A stretch of 64,000 nt of DNA from Nitrosomonas sp. Is79A3. GTDB taxonomy: Bacteria; Pseudomonadota; Gammaproteobacteria; Burkholderiales; Nitrosomonadaceae. Shown here one piece after another: positions 18,125 to 27,354 of the stretch. The position numbers and the translations under genes are program-made. The stretch's first letter is position 1. The number at the start of each line of letters is the position of its first letter. The notes under the pieces are model-generated. The model searched no databases. It worked only from the letters and a program-made list of their open reading frames with translations, and was not told the DNA's origin. The stretch is taken from NCBI RefSeq assembly GCF_000219585.1, contig NC_015731.1, forward strand, positions 992,001 through 1,056,000. Reading direction: 5' to 3'.

Positions 18125-19363
18125 ATGGAAGGTTTTTTTCTTGGGCGGCAGCCAATTCTAGACCGTAATCAGAACCTAGTAGCGTTTGAATTACTTTTTA
18201 GACAAGAAGAGACTGATGAATCGGCAAATGTCATTAACGATTTATCTGCATCAGCTAATGTCATTATCAATGCATATTGTCAATTGGGTATCCAAAATGT
18301 GTTAGGTAAGCAGCGCGGTTTTATCAATGCAGACCCTGATCTGGTTATGAGTGACATTATTAGTTTATTGCCCGCCAAGCATGTCGTGCTGGAAATAAAA
18401 GAGATAGCGCTTATTACGGAAGAATTTATGCAGCGTTGTAACGAATTAAAGAAAAAAGGCTATCAATTTGCGCTTGATAATGTCGTTGCAATGAACACTA
18501 AAGTTGAACAATTGCTGCCTTTGGTCAGTGTAGTGAAAGTAGATATTCTTGCGCTTGAAAAGAAGGAACTCGCGGAACTTGTAACTGAATTAAATCGCTG
18601 GCCGGTTCTGCTTCTGGCATTGAAAGTAGAAAACCGTGAACAGGAAACATACTGCATGCAGTTGGGTTTTCAGATGTTCCAGGGATACTATTTTGCACGG
18701 CCAGAGGTATTGGCCGTTAAACGTGCTGATCCAGGAAAATTGTCATTATTGAAGCTATTGACATTAGTCATGGGTGATAGTGATATTGAGGAAATTGAAA
18801 AGGAATTTAAACACCAGCCCGGATTAAGTTATAACTTGATGCGTATGGTGAACTCAGTTGCCAGTGGAGTGCCTCAGAAAATCAACTCCATCAAGCATGC
18901 AATCATGATACTGGGGCGTAAGCAATTGCAGAGATGGATACAATTATTACTTTATACCGCTAATCAGTCGGACGATAGTATGTCAAATGCCTTAATGCAA
19001 ACAGCGGCAGCGCGGGGTAAGTTAATGGAGTTAGTTGCAACAACAGAACGCCCGCATGACAAAAATCACCAGGAAAGAGCATTTATGGTAGGAATTTTAT
19101 CCCTGCTGGATGTGTTGCTTGGCATTGAAATGCAGCAAATAGTTGAGAAACTTGGAATTCCAGAAGACATGAGCCAAGCATTATTAGCCCGGGAGGGGCG
19201 TTTGGGTCACGAATTGAAATTAATTGAAGCGAATGAGAAGGGTGAGGTTAATACAGTTCAATCCATAATAACTGAACTGGGTTTTTTGAGTCTGAGCGAG
19301 TTGGCTGACATTGAAATACAAGCAATTGGTTGGGCTAACCGAATCGGTGAAGCTGTTAATTAA
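18125..19363 (+). CDS. Degenerate EAL plus HDOD signalling protein
   Basis: 412 residues. The N-terminus (FLGRQPILDRNQNLVAFELLFRQ in shape) matches the YuxH-type EAL domain, where the catalytic EAL signature has become FELLFR. Loss of the metal ligands makes phosphodiesterase activity unlikely. The C-terminal half is an HDOD domain (SYNLMRMVNSVASGVPQKIN, then AIMILGRKQLQRWI), a non-catalytic relative of HD hydrolases. Such proteins (CdgJ-like) tune motility. The gene sits between the cyclases and the chemotaxis cluster. Confidence 0.88.
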   Translation: MEGFFLGRQPILDRNQNLVAFELLFRQEETDESANVINDLSASANVIINAYCQLGIQNVLGKQRGFINADPDLVMSDIISLLPAKHVVLEIKEIALITEEFMQRCNELKKKGYQFALDNVVAMNTKVEQLLPLVSVVKVDILALEKKELAELVTELNRWPVLLLALKVENREQETYCMQLGFQMFQGYYFARPEVLAVKRADPGKLSLLKLLTLVMGDSDIEEIEKEFKHQPGLSYNLMRMVNSVASGVPQKINSIKHAIMILGRKQLQRWIQLLLYTANQSDDSMSNALMQTAAARGKLMELVATTERPHDKNHQERAFMVGILSLLDVLLGIEMQQIVEKLGIPEDMSQALLAREGRLGHELKLIEANEKGEVNTVQSIITELGFLSLSELADIEIQAIGWANRIGEAVN

Positions 19364-19702
19364 TTGTATTGCTCATCAAACTTTATCTTGATATATGCAT
19401 CGGCCAGCTTGGCTGAATTTGGCTTCATGCCAATTACCAAAGAAATTCACTAATATTTTCTCGATTAATGGAATGTACAGTCTGGATATGCTGGCTTTCT
19501 AGGCTTGCTGTATTTTTCGGGATTTATGAAGCTAAAGTTATTCTAGGTGATGTCGTTAACTTCCTGACTAAGAATATGATTTCATAATGTAATGAGAATC
19601 ATGGCGGAGATATTCTGCAGAGTTTGATACATCACCTTCTAGTCTACAGGTAATTCATAATCAGATCACGCTAAGAGTGGATTACTTAGATCAGGAGGCA
19701 GC
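19364..19702 (+). promoter_or_regulatory. 339-bp intergenic region with a FliA-like promoter at 19533-19559
   Basis: The region before the chemotaxis genes holds TAAA (19533-19536), 15 bases, GTCGTTAA (19552-19559): two mismatches to the FliA consensus, exact spacing and a perfect -35. The transcript would have a leader of about 180 bases before cheZ. No other gene or strong hairpin was seen here. Confidence 0.6.
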
Positions 19703-19747
19703 ATGAATAGCTTTGATCAAGATGAGCAACGAGGAGAGAAGTTATGA
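19703..19747 (+). CDS. Possible 14-residue leader peptide overlapping cheZ
   Basis: ATG 19703 follows a good AGGAGG site (about 19693) and encodes a 14-residue acidic peptide, MNSFDQDEQRGEKL. Its TGA overlaps the cheZ ATG (ATGA at 19744-19747). This is the classic arrangement for translational coupling. Whether the peptide itself matters is unknown. Confidence 0.4.
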   Translation: MNSFDQDEQRGEKL

Positions 19748-20328
19748 CTGAAATGCAATCGGTAGACGACGAAATTAAGAATCAGGTGGTCGATAAACTG
19801 GTGCCTGAAGATCAGGATTGGGTTTTATGCACTGCCGAGGCTGATGAGTACTTTATGAGTATCAAGGGAGAATTAAATCAAATTGATCGGTTAGTTAGTG
19901 ATGCGGTCAATAATTTGGTCATTAACTTTAGATATATCAGTGAATTGACCAAATCACACCATGATATGGTTTTGGCCATTGAGAAAATGGCTGCTCCTGA
20001 AGGAAGCAAACCTATTCTTGAATTATTGGAGAAACAGATGGTTATTGCTGACAAAATCGAACAGGAATTAGAAATGGCTGTTACTTCATTACAGTTTGGT
20101 GACTTGGTCACGCAGTTGCTGGCACATACTACGCATCAAGTAGAGATATTAAATATGGAATTGCAGCGTGTTGATCGGCAAAGTAACTGGAAGAAGGAAA
20201 TTGGAAAGGAATCCTTGCATACGATACATGAAGGAATTTCGAAGGCAGTTGATGTGGCAAAAATTAAAAGTAAAAGAAAACCAGTTGTGCAGCAAGGTAT
20301 GCAGATGGGTGACATTGAGCTTTTTTGA
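19744..20328 (+). CDS. cheZ: CheZ-type CheY-P phosphatase
   Basis: 194 residues, mostly helical. The catalytic pair of CheZ is visible as D120 and Q124 in LQFGDLVTQLL, matching the D-x3-Q pattern that attacks CheY-phosphate. The protein ends with GDIELF. In CheZ proteins the extreme C-terminus is the tethering peptide for CheY-P, and here the same six residues also end CheD. It opens the chemotaxis cluster, 67 bp before cheY. Overall similarity to enterobacterial CheZ is modest, so the call rests on motif, length and position. Confidence 0.82.
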   Translation: MTEMQSVDDEIKNQVVDKLVPEDQDWVLCTAEADEYFMSIKGELNQIDRLVSDAVNNLVINFRYISELTKSHHDMVLAIEKMAAPEGSKPILELLEKQMVIADKIEQELEMAVTSLQFGDLVTQLLAHTTHQVEILNMELQRVDRQSNWKKEIGKESLHTIHEGISKAVDVAKIKSKRKPVVQQGMQMGDIELF

Positions 20329-20395
20329 TAAAAGTTGTTTGGAATACGAATTTTTATCAAGCAAATTAACAACATTAGCAAGAGGAGTGAGGTAA

Positions 20396-20761
20396 ATGGC
20401 TAAAACAATACTTGCAGTAGATGATTCTGCATCAATCCGGCAAATGGTTACTTTTACGCTTAAAGGTGCGGGCTATGAAGTCATTGAAGCAGTTGATGGT
20501 CAAGATGCATTGGACAAAGCGAATATTCATAAGGTCAATCTGGTATTAACCGATATTAATATGCCACGTATGGACGGACTGAAACTGCTTGAATTGTTGC
20601 GCAAATTGACGCACTACAAAACTGTTCCTATCTTGATGCTGACTACAGAATCAGGAGATGAGATAAAAGCAAAAGGTAGGGCGGCAGGAGCAACAGGCTG
20701 GCTGGTAAAACCGTTTGATCCCAAGCGATTACTGGAAGTAATCGGTAAGGTTATTGGCTAG
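20396..20761 (+). CDS. cheY: Chemotaxis response regulator CheY
   Basis: 121 residues, a single receiver domain. The acidic pair is D9-D10, the phospho-acceptor is D53 in LTDINMP and the conserved lysine is K105 in LVKPF. Phosphorylated by CheA, it binds the flagellar switch. It lies between cheZ and cheA. An AGAGGAG site precedes the ATG. Confidence 0.95.
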   Translation: MAKTILAVDDSASIRQMVTFTLKGAGYEVIEAVDGQDALDKANIHKVNLVLTDINMPRMDGLKLLELLRKLTHYKTVPILMLTTESGDEIKAKGRAAGATGWLVKPFDPKRLLEVIGKVIG

Positions 20762-20904
20762 ATATTAATATTTCTTTGTCAGATTAATAAATCACAGATA
20801 ACTTGCTTAATTTTGAGATTAAATAATTTTTATACTTCTGTTTTTTAATTTGCTTGCTTCTTTAGGGTGTTAGCCTAACAACTCAACTTGGAATAGGGTT
20901 ACCT

Positions 20905-23082
20905 ATGAGTACAGATCTCGAACAATTTTATGAAATATTTTTTGAGGAATCCTCAGAATTACTCGCGGATATGGAAACGTGTTTGCTAAGGCTTGATGTA
21001 AATTCACCGGATTTGGAAGATTTAAACGCTATATTTCGTGCCGCGCATTCTATTAAGGGCGGGGCTGGTACATTTGGTTTTACAGATATGACGGAGATGA
21101 CGCATATGTTGGAAACATTACTGGATAAACTTCGCAAGGGGGAACTCGAAGTACGCAGTGAGATGGTTGATGCCTTTCTAAAGGCTGGTGATGTCATTAA
21201 AGCGCAGTTGGCAGGACATCGCGGGGAAGGCAAAGCGGATCCTGCTGTTGCCGAAGCAATTTGTGAGGAACTGAAAAAATTAAGTGACGAAACACAAGTG
21301 TCAGCTAAAGAGCTAAAGAATCCGGCAACCAATACTGAAGCAATGCAAGTAGAAACCGAAGTTGCTGAAGTTGAAACCTCACTAATTGATGATCCATCGA
21401 AACTTACCTACAGTATAGAGTTTTCCGGTACCGGTATGAGCAATGCTACCCTAGAAAATCTATTTACTAATTTGAAGCAGTTGGGCAACCTGGAAAATCT
21501 TACACCAGCCAATGTGATAGATCTGTGTAAATTGAAACTCACTACCAATAAAAGTGAAGAAGATATTTGGGAGACGCTGGCATTTGTTGTCGATCCGGCA
21601 ACCTTAAAAATTGTAGTCGATACATCCGGGAGCGGTGAGGCTGCCGAAAAAGAGCCGGAGAACATGGATGCCAACAGAACTGATGTAAAATTAATTGTTG
21701 ATGAAGAAGAATTTTCAATGGCTAATATGCCGCCTGCACCTGGCTATGGTTTCTTTCCGGGAGCGCCTGCTGCACCAAAGGACATCGATGATGCAGAATC
21801 GAATTTGAATTCTCCACTGCAACAAAGTGCCAGTGATAGCAAAAATGAAGCAAATGCCATACTGAATAAATCCTCCAGTAAAGCCAATACAGCAGCAGCT
21901 CCTGTCAGCGAAACCTCATCAATACGAGTAAGTATAGAGAAAGTCGATCAAATGATTAATCTGGTCGGTGAATTGGTGATTACACAGGCAATGCTTGCTC
22001 AGACAGCATCTCAATTTGATCCTGTAGTTTTTGAAAAACTACATAGCGGGATGAATCAATTGGAGCGGAATACGCGGGATCTCCAAGAATCTGTTATGTC
22101 AATTCGAATGATGCCGATTAGTTTCGTATTTAGCCGATATCCGCGTGTTGTACGTGACTTGGCATCAAAACTGAATAAACGTGTTGAATTAAAGACCGTT
22201 GGTGAAAACACAGAGCTGGATAAAGGTTTAATTGAAAAGATTGCTGATCCGCTGACTCATTTAGTCAGGAATAGTTTGGATCATGGCATAGAAATACCCG
22301 ATAAGCGTATTGCAGCAGGTAAACCAGCGCAAGGTACGATCACGCTACGTGCATTCCATCAAGGCGGTAGTATCGTGATCGAGGTCAATGATGATGGTGC
22401 AGGATTAAACCGAGGGAAAATTCTTGCCAAAGCTAAAGAACGCGGGTTACCAGTGCATGATGGAATGACCGATCAGGAAGTCTGGTTACTGATATTTGAA
22501 GCAGGTTTTTCTACAGCCGATACAGTTACCGATGTATCTGGGCGCGGTGTGGGTATGGATGTGGTAAAACGTAATATACAAGGTATGGGCGGGCGCATTG
22601 ACATTGAATCAGCGTTTGGTGTGGGCACGCGCATATCTATTCGCCTGCCGTTGACATTGGCTATTCTTGATGGATTGTCTGTGGCGGTTGGCGGTCAAAT
22701 GTTTATTGTGCCACTCAATTACATTATCGAATCGTTACAACCGACTGCTGCTGACATTAAAACGGTAAGCGGTCATGGGCGGGTTGTACAAGTGCGCGGT
22801 GAATATCTACCAGTGATTGCATTACACGAAATCTTTAACTTACGTCCCAATGTTACCGAAGTACATGAAGGGATTCTTGTTATTCTTGAGGCTGAAGGTC
22901 ACAAGGCGGCGTTGTTTGTCGATGATCTGGTTGGGCAACATCAAGTTGTTATTAAGAGCCTTGAAAGTAATTACCGGAGAGTGCAGGGTGTTTCAGGTGC
23001 GACGATCATGGGCGATGGAAAAGTTGCACTTATTCTTGATACTGCTGCATTAGTGATGACATCACAGCAAGAAGCGGTATAG
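20905..23082 (+). CDS. cheA: Chemotaxis histidine kinase CheA
   Basis: 725 residues with the full set of domains: an N-terminal Hpt (phosphorylated H48 in RAAHSIKGGAGTFGF), a CheY-binding region and long linker (to about 340), the dimerisation domain (VSIEKVDQMINLVGELV), the ATPase (HLVRNSLDHGIE, DDGAGL, GRGVGMDVVK) and a C-terminal CheW-like domain. It phosphorylates CheY and CheB according to receptor state. The linker is rich in acidic residues, alanine and serine. No defects are seen. Confidence 0.96.
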   Translation: MSTDLEQFYEIFFEESSELLADMETCLLRLDVNSPDLEDLNAIFRAAHSIKGGAGTFGFTDMTEMTHMLETLLDKLRKGELEVRSEMVDAFLKAGDVIKAQLAGHRGEGKADPAVAEAICEELKKLSDETQVSAKELKNPATNTEAMQVETEVAEVETSLIDDPSKLTYSIEFSGTGMSNATLENLFTNLKQLGNLENLTPANVIDLCKLKLTTNKSEEDIWETLAFVVDPATLKIVVDTSGSGEAAEKEPENMDANRTDVKLIVDEEEFSMANMPPAPGYGFFPGAPAAPKDIDDAESNLNSPLQQSASDSKNEANAILNKSSSKANTAAAPVSETSSIRVSIEKVDQMINLVGELVITQAMLAQTASQFDPVVFEKLHSGMNQLERNTRDLQESVMSIRMMPISFVFSRYPRVVRDLASKLNKRVELKTVGENTELDKGLIEKIADPLTHLVRNSLDHGIEIPDKRIAAGKPAQGTITLRAFHQGGSIVIEVNDDGAGLNRGKILAKAKERGLPVHDGMTDQEVWLLIFEAGFSTADTVTDVSGRGVGMDVVKRNIQGMGGRIDIESAFGVGTRISIRLPLTLAILDGLSVAVGGQMFIVPLNYIIESLQPTAADIKTVSGHGRVVQVRGEYLPVIALHEIFNLRPNVTEVHEGILVILEAEGHKAALFVDDLVGQHQVVIKSLESNYRRVQGVSGATIMGDGKVALILDTAALVMTSQQEAV

Positions 23083-23155
23083 GTGATATTGATCACTGAT
23101 ATGTTTATCGCATACTTTCATATTGCATCTTATTAAGAAACAAGGAACTTATATC

Positions 23156-23668
23156 ATGGCACAAGAGCAAACAATAGCTGCGACAGCAAAGTCATCCGGC
23201 CCGGTTACCCGTCATATGGCCAATGAATTTCTGACCTTTCGTCTGGGCGGCGAAGAATACGGGATAGAAATACTTAAGGTGCAAGAAATTCGCGGGTACG
23301 ACTCGATCACACAGATTGCCAATGCGCCCGAGTTTATTAAGGGAGTCGTCAATCTGCGCGGGATTATCGTGCCGATTATCGATATGCGGATCAAATTCAG
23401 GCTGGGCACTGCGGACTATGATCAATTTACCGTGGTCATTATTTTAAATGTAGCGGGCCGCGTCATGGGTATCGTGGTGGATGGGGTATCCGACGTGCTG
23501 ACTCTGGAAGCCGAGCAGATGCGGCCGACACCGGGATTTGGCTCAGTCATTGATACGGAATATATCATGGGATTGGGAACAGTCGAAGAACGCATGCTGA
23601 TATTAATTGATATCGAAAAGCTGATGGGTAGTAGCGAAATGGGCTTAATTGATCAAAACATTAATTAA
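23156..23668 (+). CDS. cheW: Chemotaxis coupling protein CheW
   Basis: 170 residues from ATG 23156, preceded by CAAGGAAC. Characteristic CheW motifs are [40 protein letters not shown] and VDGVSDVL in order. CheW bridges CheA and the receptors in the signalling array. This gene and the next receptor gene are richer in G and C than their neighbours. Both belong to families usually present in several copies per genome, so gene conversion between copies is a possible cause. Confidence 0.95.
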   Translation: MAQEQTIAATAKSSGPVTRHMANEFLTFRLGGEEYGIEILKVQEIRGYDSITQIANAPEFIKGVVNLRGIIVPIIDMRIKFRLGTADYDQFTVVIILNVAGRVMGIVVDGVSDVLTLEAEQMRPTPGFGSVIDTEYIMGLGTVEERMLILIDIEKLMGSSEMGLIDQNIN

Positions 23669-23731
23669 TGAGTATGAGTTTGTTTGAAAATAAACAAGTT
23701 GCAATAACAGTCTTTATTAGGAGTAATGAAC

Positions 23732-25468
23732 ATGTTGAATGATATGAAAATCGGCACCAAGCTGTCTGGTTCCTTTATGGTACTGCTTGGTTTTATGATT
23801 TTTCTGGGTGTCTTTTCGTTATTCCAGTTAAATAGCCTCAATAAAGCTGCAACTGCAATTACCGGGGAATGGCTGCCTGCCTCGAAAGCTGCAGCGGATT
23901 TGAATCTTTTTACATCCGATTTCAGGATTGGCGAAATGAGTCATGTGCTTTCCACATCCGAACAGGATATGCAGCATTATGAAAAAGAAATTGCCAATTT
24001 GCTTTCTAGGATAGAAAAAGCTAGCGAAGAATCCAAAAGGCTAATTTCTTCTCCTGAGGAACAAAAGATATTCGATTTATTTTCTGAACGATGGGGGCAA
24101 TATTTAGCTGCGCATCGTCAACTGATTTCGCTTTCTCGTGCAAACAAAACCGAAGAAGCGCGGGCATTTATGAATGGTCAATCCAAGCAGGTCTATGATG
24201 AAATGTCCGATCAGTTAATTAAGTTATCGGATTTGAATACTGCGGGAGGAATTGCGGCCAGCGAAGTAGCCGATCAGACCTTCGCAATGTCCCAAACGCT
24301 GGTCATCGCATTATTGGCAATTGCCATTGCTATCGGGATCGTGCTTGCCTTGGTGATCACACGTAATCTGCTGGCGCAATTGGGCGGTGAACCGAAATAT
24401 GCGGCGGAAGTCATGCAAAAAATTGCCGCGGGTGATTTGTCGAGCAATATCGCGGTTAACACAAAATACCCGAATAGCATGTTATTCGCAATTAAAGAAA
24501 TGCAGGATAGTCTGGTTAAGATCGTCAGTGAAATACGTAGCGGTACCGACACGATCAGCACTGCATCCGGTGAGATTGCTTCCGGTAACTTGGATTTGAG
24601 TCAACGCACGGAAGAACAAGCCTCCAGCCTGGAAGAAACTGCGTCTTCGATGGAAGAATTGACTTCCACAGTAAGACAAAATGCGGACAATGCGCGTCAG
24701 GCCAATCAATTGGCAGCGGGTGCTTCCGAAGTTGCGGTAAAAGGCGGTGCCGTGGTAGGGCAAGTGGTACAAACCATGAGTTCAATCAATGAAAGCTCCA
24801 AGAAGATTGTCGACATTATCAGTGTCATTGATGGCATTGCTTTTCAGACCAACATTCTGGCGTTAAACGCAGCGGTAGAAGCGGCGCGTGCCGGTGAACA
24901 AGGACGTGGTTTTGCAGTGGTAGCAACAGAAGTACGCACACTGGCGCAACGCTCAGCGGCTGCAGCAAAAGAGATCAAAGAGCTGATCAGCGATTCAGTC
25001 AGCAAAGTGGAAGATGGCACGCGCCTGGTTGATGAAGCGGGCGCAACCATGGATGAAATCGTCAGTGCTGTCAAACGTGTGACCGACATCATGGCTGAAA
25101 TCTCTGCGGCGTCGCAGGAACAAAGTTCAGGCATTGAGCAGGTTAATCAAGCCGTGACTCAAATGGACGAAGTCACGCAACAAAACGCGGCGTTGGTGGA
25201 AGAAGCAGCAGCAGCGGCAGAATCCATGCAGGAACAAGCGCAAACACTCACTCAAGCAGTCAGTACCTTCAAACTGTCTGGCGATGGCGGCCGTCCATCA
25301 ACGGCCGTAAAAAGAAGTAACCGTCCTGCCACAGTTGCCAAATTGCCCAATCGTGGTCCTGCTACGAAAAAGGCCTCTGTAAGTTCAAACAAAGAATTCC
25401 CATCGGTACCGGCACAACCGCGCAAAGTTGCGTCAGGCGGTGGCGGTGACGAGTGGGAAGAATTCTAA
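23732..25468 (+). CDS. Methyl-accepting chemotaxis protein with CheR-tether pentapeptide
   Basis: 578 residues from ATG 23732, where the AGGAG spacing is best. Order: membrane helix (about 10-32), a four-helix-bundle type periplasmic sensor (about 33-188), a second helix (about 189-211), HAMP, then the cytoplasmic coiled coil with the hairpin tip [20 protein letters not shown]. The protein ends DEWEEF, the W-x-x-F type tail that docks CheR (and CheB) in Tar/Tsr-like receptors. It sits between cheW and cheR. The ligand cannot be told from sequence. Confidence 0.95.
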   Translation: MLNDMKIGTKLSGSFMVLLGFMIFLGVFSLFQLNSLNKAATAITGEWLPASKAAADLNLFTSDFRIGEMSHVLSTSEQDMQHYEKEIANLLSRIEKASEESKRLISSPEEQKIFDLFSERWGQYLAAHRQLISLSRANKTEEARAFMNGQSKQVYDEMSDQLIKLSDLNTAGGIAASEVADQTFAMSQTLVIALLAIAIAIGIVLALVITRNLLAQLGGEPKYAAEVMQKIAAGDLSSNIAVNTKYPNSMLFAIKEMQDSLVKIVSEIRSGTDTISTASGEIASGNLDLSQRTEEQASSLEETASSMEELTSTVRQNADNARQANQLAAGASEVAVKGGAVVGQVVQTMSSINESSKKIVDIISVIDGIAFQTNILALNAAVEAARAGEQGRGFAVVATEVRTLAQRSAAAAKEIKELISDSVSKVEDGTRLVDEAGATMDEIVSAVKRVTDIMAEISAASQEQSSGIEQVNQAVTQMDEVTQQNAALVEEAAAAAESMQEQAQTLTQAVSTFKLSGDGGRPSTAVKRSNRPATVAKLPNRGPATKKASVSSNKEFPSVPAQPRKVASGGGGDEWEEF

Positions 25469-25480
25469 GTCATCATACCC

Positions 25481-25509
25481 GAACACCACCCGGTAACCGG
25501 GTGGTGTTC
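25481..25509 (+). terminator. Strong 13-bp hairpin after the receptor gene
   Basis: GAACACCACCCGG (25481-25493) pairs perfectly with CCGGGTGGTGTTC (25497-25509) across a TAA loop, 12 bp after the stop codon. There is no T tract (ATCGGG follows). It may terminate with help, protect the mRNA 3' end, or set the boundary between cheA-W-mcp and cheR-D-B. Confidence 0.6.
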
Positions 25510-25834
25510 ATCGGGAAATTGAACTGTGGGTCTAGAAGGTGCGTGATTGTGTTGGGCGTATTGTAGGTAGTCGATAGTTAGAAACGTCCCCTGATTCTTG
25601 GAACGACCGATATTAGTTAGTTATTAATTCTGATTTTACTTTGTAGAACCAGATTCTTGAATTATCCGCTTCATGAAAATAATTTATTGAAGCGCGTTGG
25701 TTTTAGATCATTATTTTATCCATGTATTTTTGCATGATGTCTAATAATGAAGCGATAAAGCTCTGGAGTTTGATACTGCCGGAAATAATCGCTGCTCGCA
25801 AAGCGGTATCTACTCTAATTCGGATGGATATATT
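25510..25834. other. 325-bp region between the receptor gene and cheR, nothing recognised
   Basis: AT-rich sequence without an ORF with a ribosome site. A TAAA near 25760 and a GCCGGAAA near 25781 are spaced 18 rather than 15 bases, so I do not call a FliA promoter. The gap plus the hairpin before it suggests cheR-cheD-cheB has its own promoter. Confidence 0.4.
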
Positions 25835-26701
25835 ATGGAATTGATTTTAGGTGGTATTGAAGAAAACTCTGATAACAGAACGCGTGAATATGCTTTTACT
25901 CAAGCGGATTTTGATCGTATTAGAAAACTGATATACCAACATGCAGGCATTTCACTTTCCACGGGTAAGAAAAATATGGTGTATAGCCGACTTGCCCGGC
26001 GTGTGCGTGCTAGTGGTCTAAATAATTTTCATGAATACTTGAATTTTCTGGAGCGTGGAAATCCTGAGGAGTGGGAGGCATTTACAAATGCCCTGACGAC
26101 TAACCTGACGGCTTTTTTTCGCGAACAACATCACTTTCCGATTCTTGAGAAACATGTAGAGCATCGCAAGAATCAGAATAAAATTCAGCTTTGGTGCAGT
26201 GCATCTTCTACTGGAGAAGAACCTTATTCAATGGCTATGGCAATGGTGCAAGCATTTAAAACATTTACACCGCCAGTTCATATTTTAGCCACGGATCTGG
26301 ATACCAATGTTCTCGCTAAAGCACAACTCGGTATTTATCCTCTCGATAAGTTAGAGAAAATACCCAAGGAAAAGCTGAAACAGTTTTTTTTGAGAGGTAA
26401 AGGGCATCACTCTGGGTCGGCAAGGGTGCGCCCAGAATTACGTAATATGATAACGTTCCGGCAATTGAATTTGCTCGATGAGAGTTGGCCGATACGTGGC
26501 CCATTTGATGCAATATTCTGTCGTAATGTAATGATTTATTTTGATAAACCAACCCAATACAAAATTCTGAAGAAGTTTGTGCCGCTACTGGCCCCGGATG
26601 GATTATTGTTTGCAGGCCATTCTGAGAGTTTTCAGCATGCGGTTGATTTATTTAAGTTGCGTGAGAAAACCGTTTATGAGCTAGCTAATAGATTGAGGTA
26701 A
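25835..26701 (+). CDS. cheR: Chemotaxis protein methyltransferase CheR
   Basis: 288 residues. CheR methylates glutamates of the receptors with SAM. The N-terminal helical domain is followed by the SAM-binding core with WCSASSTGEEPYSMAM, ILATDLDTNVL and FDAIFCRNVMIYF, ending with GLLFAGHSES. The methyl-acceptor receptor upstream carries the matching docking tail. cheD begins 4 bp after cheR ends. Confidence 0.96.
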   Translation: MELILGGIEENSDNRTREYAFTQADFDRIRKLIYQHAGISLSTGKKNMVYSRLARRVRASGLNNFHEYLNFLERGNPEEWEAFTNALTTNLTAFFREQHHFPILEKHVEHRKNQNKIQLWCSASSTGEEPYSMAMAMVQAFKTFTPPVHILATDLDTNVLAKAQLGIYPLDKLEKIPKEKLKQFFLRGKGHHSGSARVRPELRNMITFRQLNLLDESWPIRGPFDAIFCRNVMIYFDKPTQYKILKKFVPLLAPDGLLFAGHSESFQHAVDLFKLREKTVYELANRLR

Positions 26702-26705
26702 TCGT

Positions 26706-27317
26706 ATGGCTGAGATCATTGATGAGCAAGTTGCAACGAATCTATATTTTGACAAGAGCTTTAACAGCCAAGCCGTTAAGTTGTTGCCGGGCGAATACTA
26801 TGTTACAGACAAGGATATGCTCTTGGTAACAGTGCTCGGTTCTTGCGTTGCGGCTTGTATTCGTGATTGTTACAGTGGTATTGGCGGTATGAATCATTTT
26901 ATGCTTCCGGATGGAGGAGGGGATGCAGGAAGTCCGTTAAATGCTTCAGCCCGATATGGTACTTACGCAATGGAAATACTGATTAACCAGCTATTAAAAC
27001 TGGGTGCCCGTCGATGCAACCTTGAAGCTAAAGTATTTGGCGGCGGAAATGTTCTAGACGGATTAACGGTTGCAAATGTCGGTCCACGGAATGCTGATTT
27101 TGTTCTGAAATTCTTACAAACAGAAAAAATAAGAGTCGTCGCAAAAGATCTGGTCGATATTTTTCCTCGGAAAGTTTATTTCTTTCCAAAAAATAGTAAA
27201 GTGATGGTGAAGAAGTTGCGTAATTTACATAACACCACGATTTCTCAGCGAGAGAAAGATTATAGGCAGCGTTTACGTAAAGTCGACTCTGGTGGAGATA
27301 TAGAGTTATTTACTTAA
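26706..27317 (+). CDS. cheD: Chemoreceptor glutamine deamidase CheD
   Basis: 203 residues. CheD deamidates specific receptor glutamines to glutamates. The catalytic cysteine is in VTVLGSCVAACIRD, the histidine is in GGMNHFMLP and a threonine follows in ARYGTYAME. The protein ends SGGDIELFT. The last residues GDIELF are the same as the CheZ C-terminus in this cluster, encoded by different codons. It lies between cheR and cheB. Confidence 0.95.
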   Translation: MAEIIDEQVATNLYFDKSFNSQAVKLLPGEYYVTDKDMLLVTVLGSCVAACIRDCYSGIGGMNHFMLPDGGGDAGSPLNASARYGTYAMEILINQLLKLGARRCNLEAKVFGGGNVLDGLTVANVGPRNADFVLKFLQTEKIRVVAKDLVDIFPRKVYFFPKNSKVMVKKLRNLHNTTISQREKDYRQRLRKVDSGGDIELFT

Positions 27318-27354
27318 AACAATTTTACTTCTCGTACTAAATTGAGTACCTATC

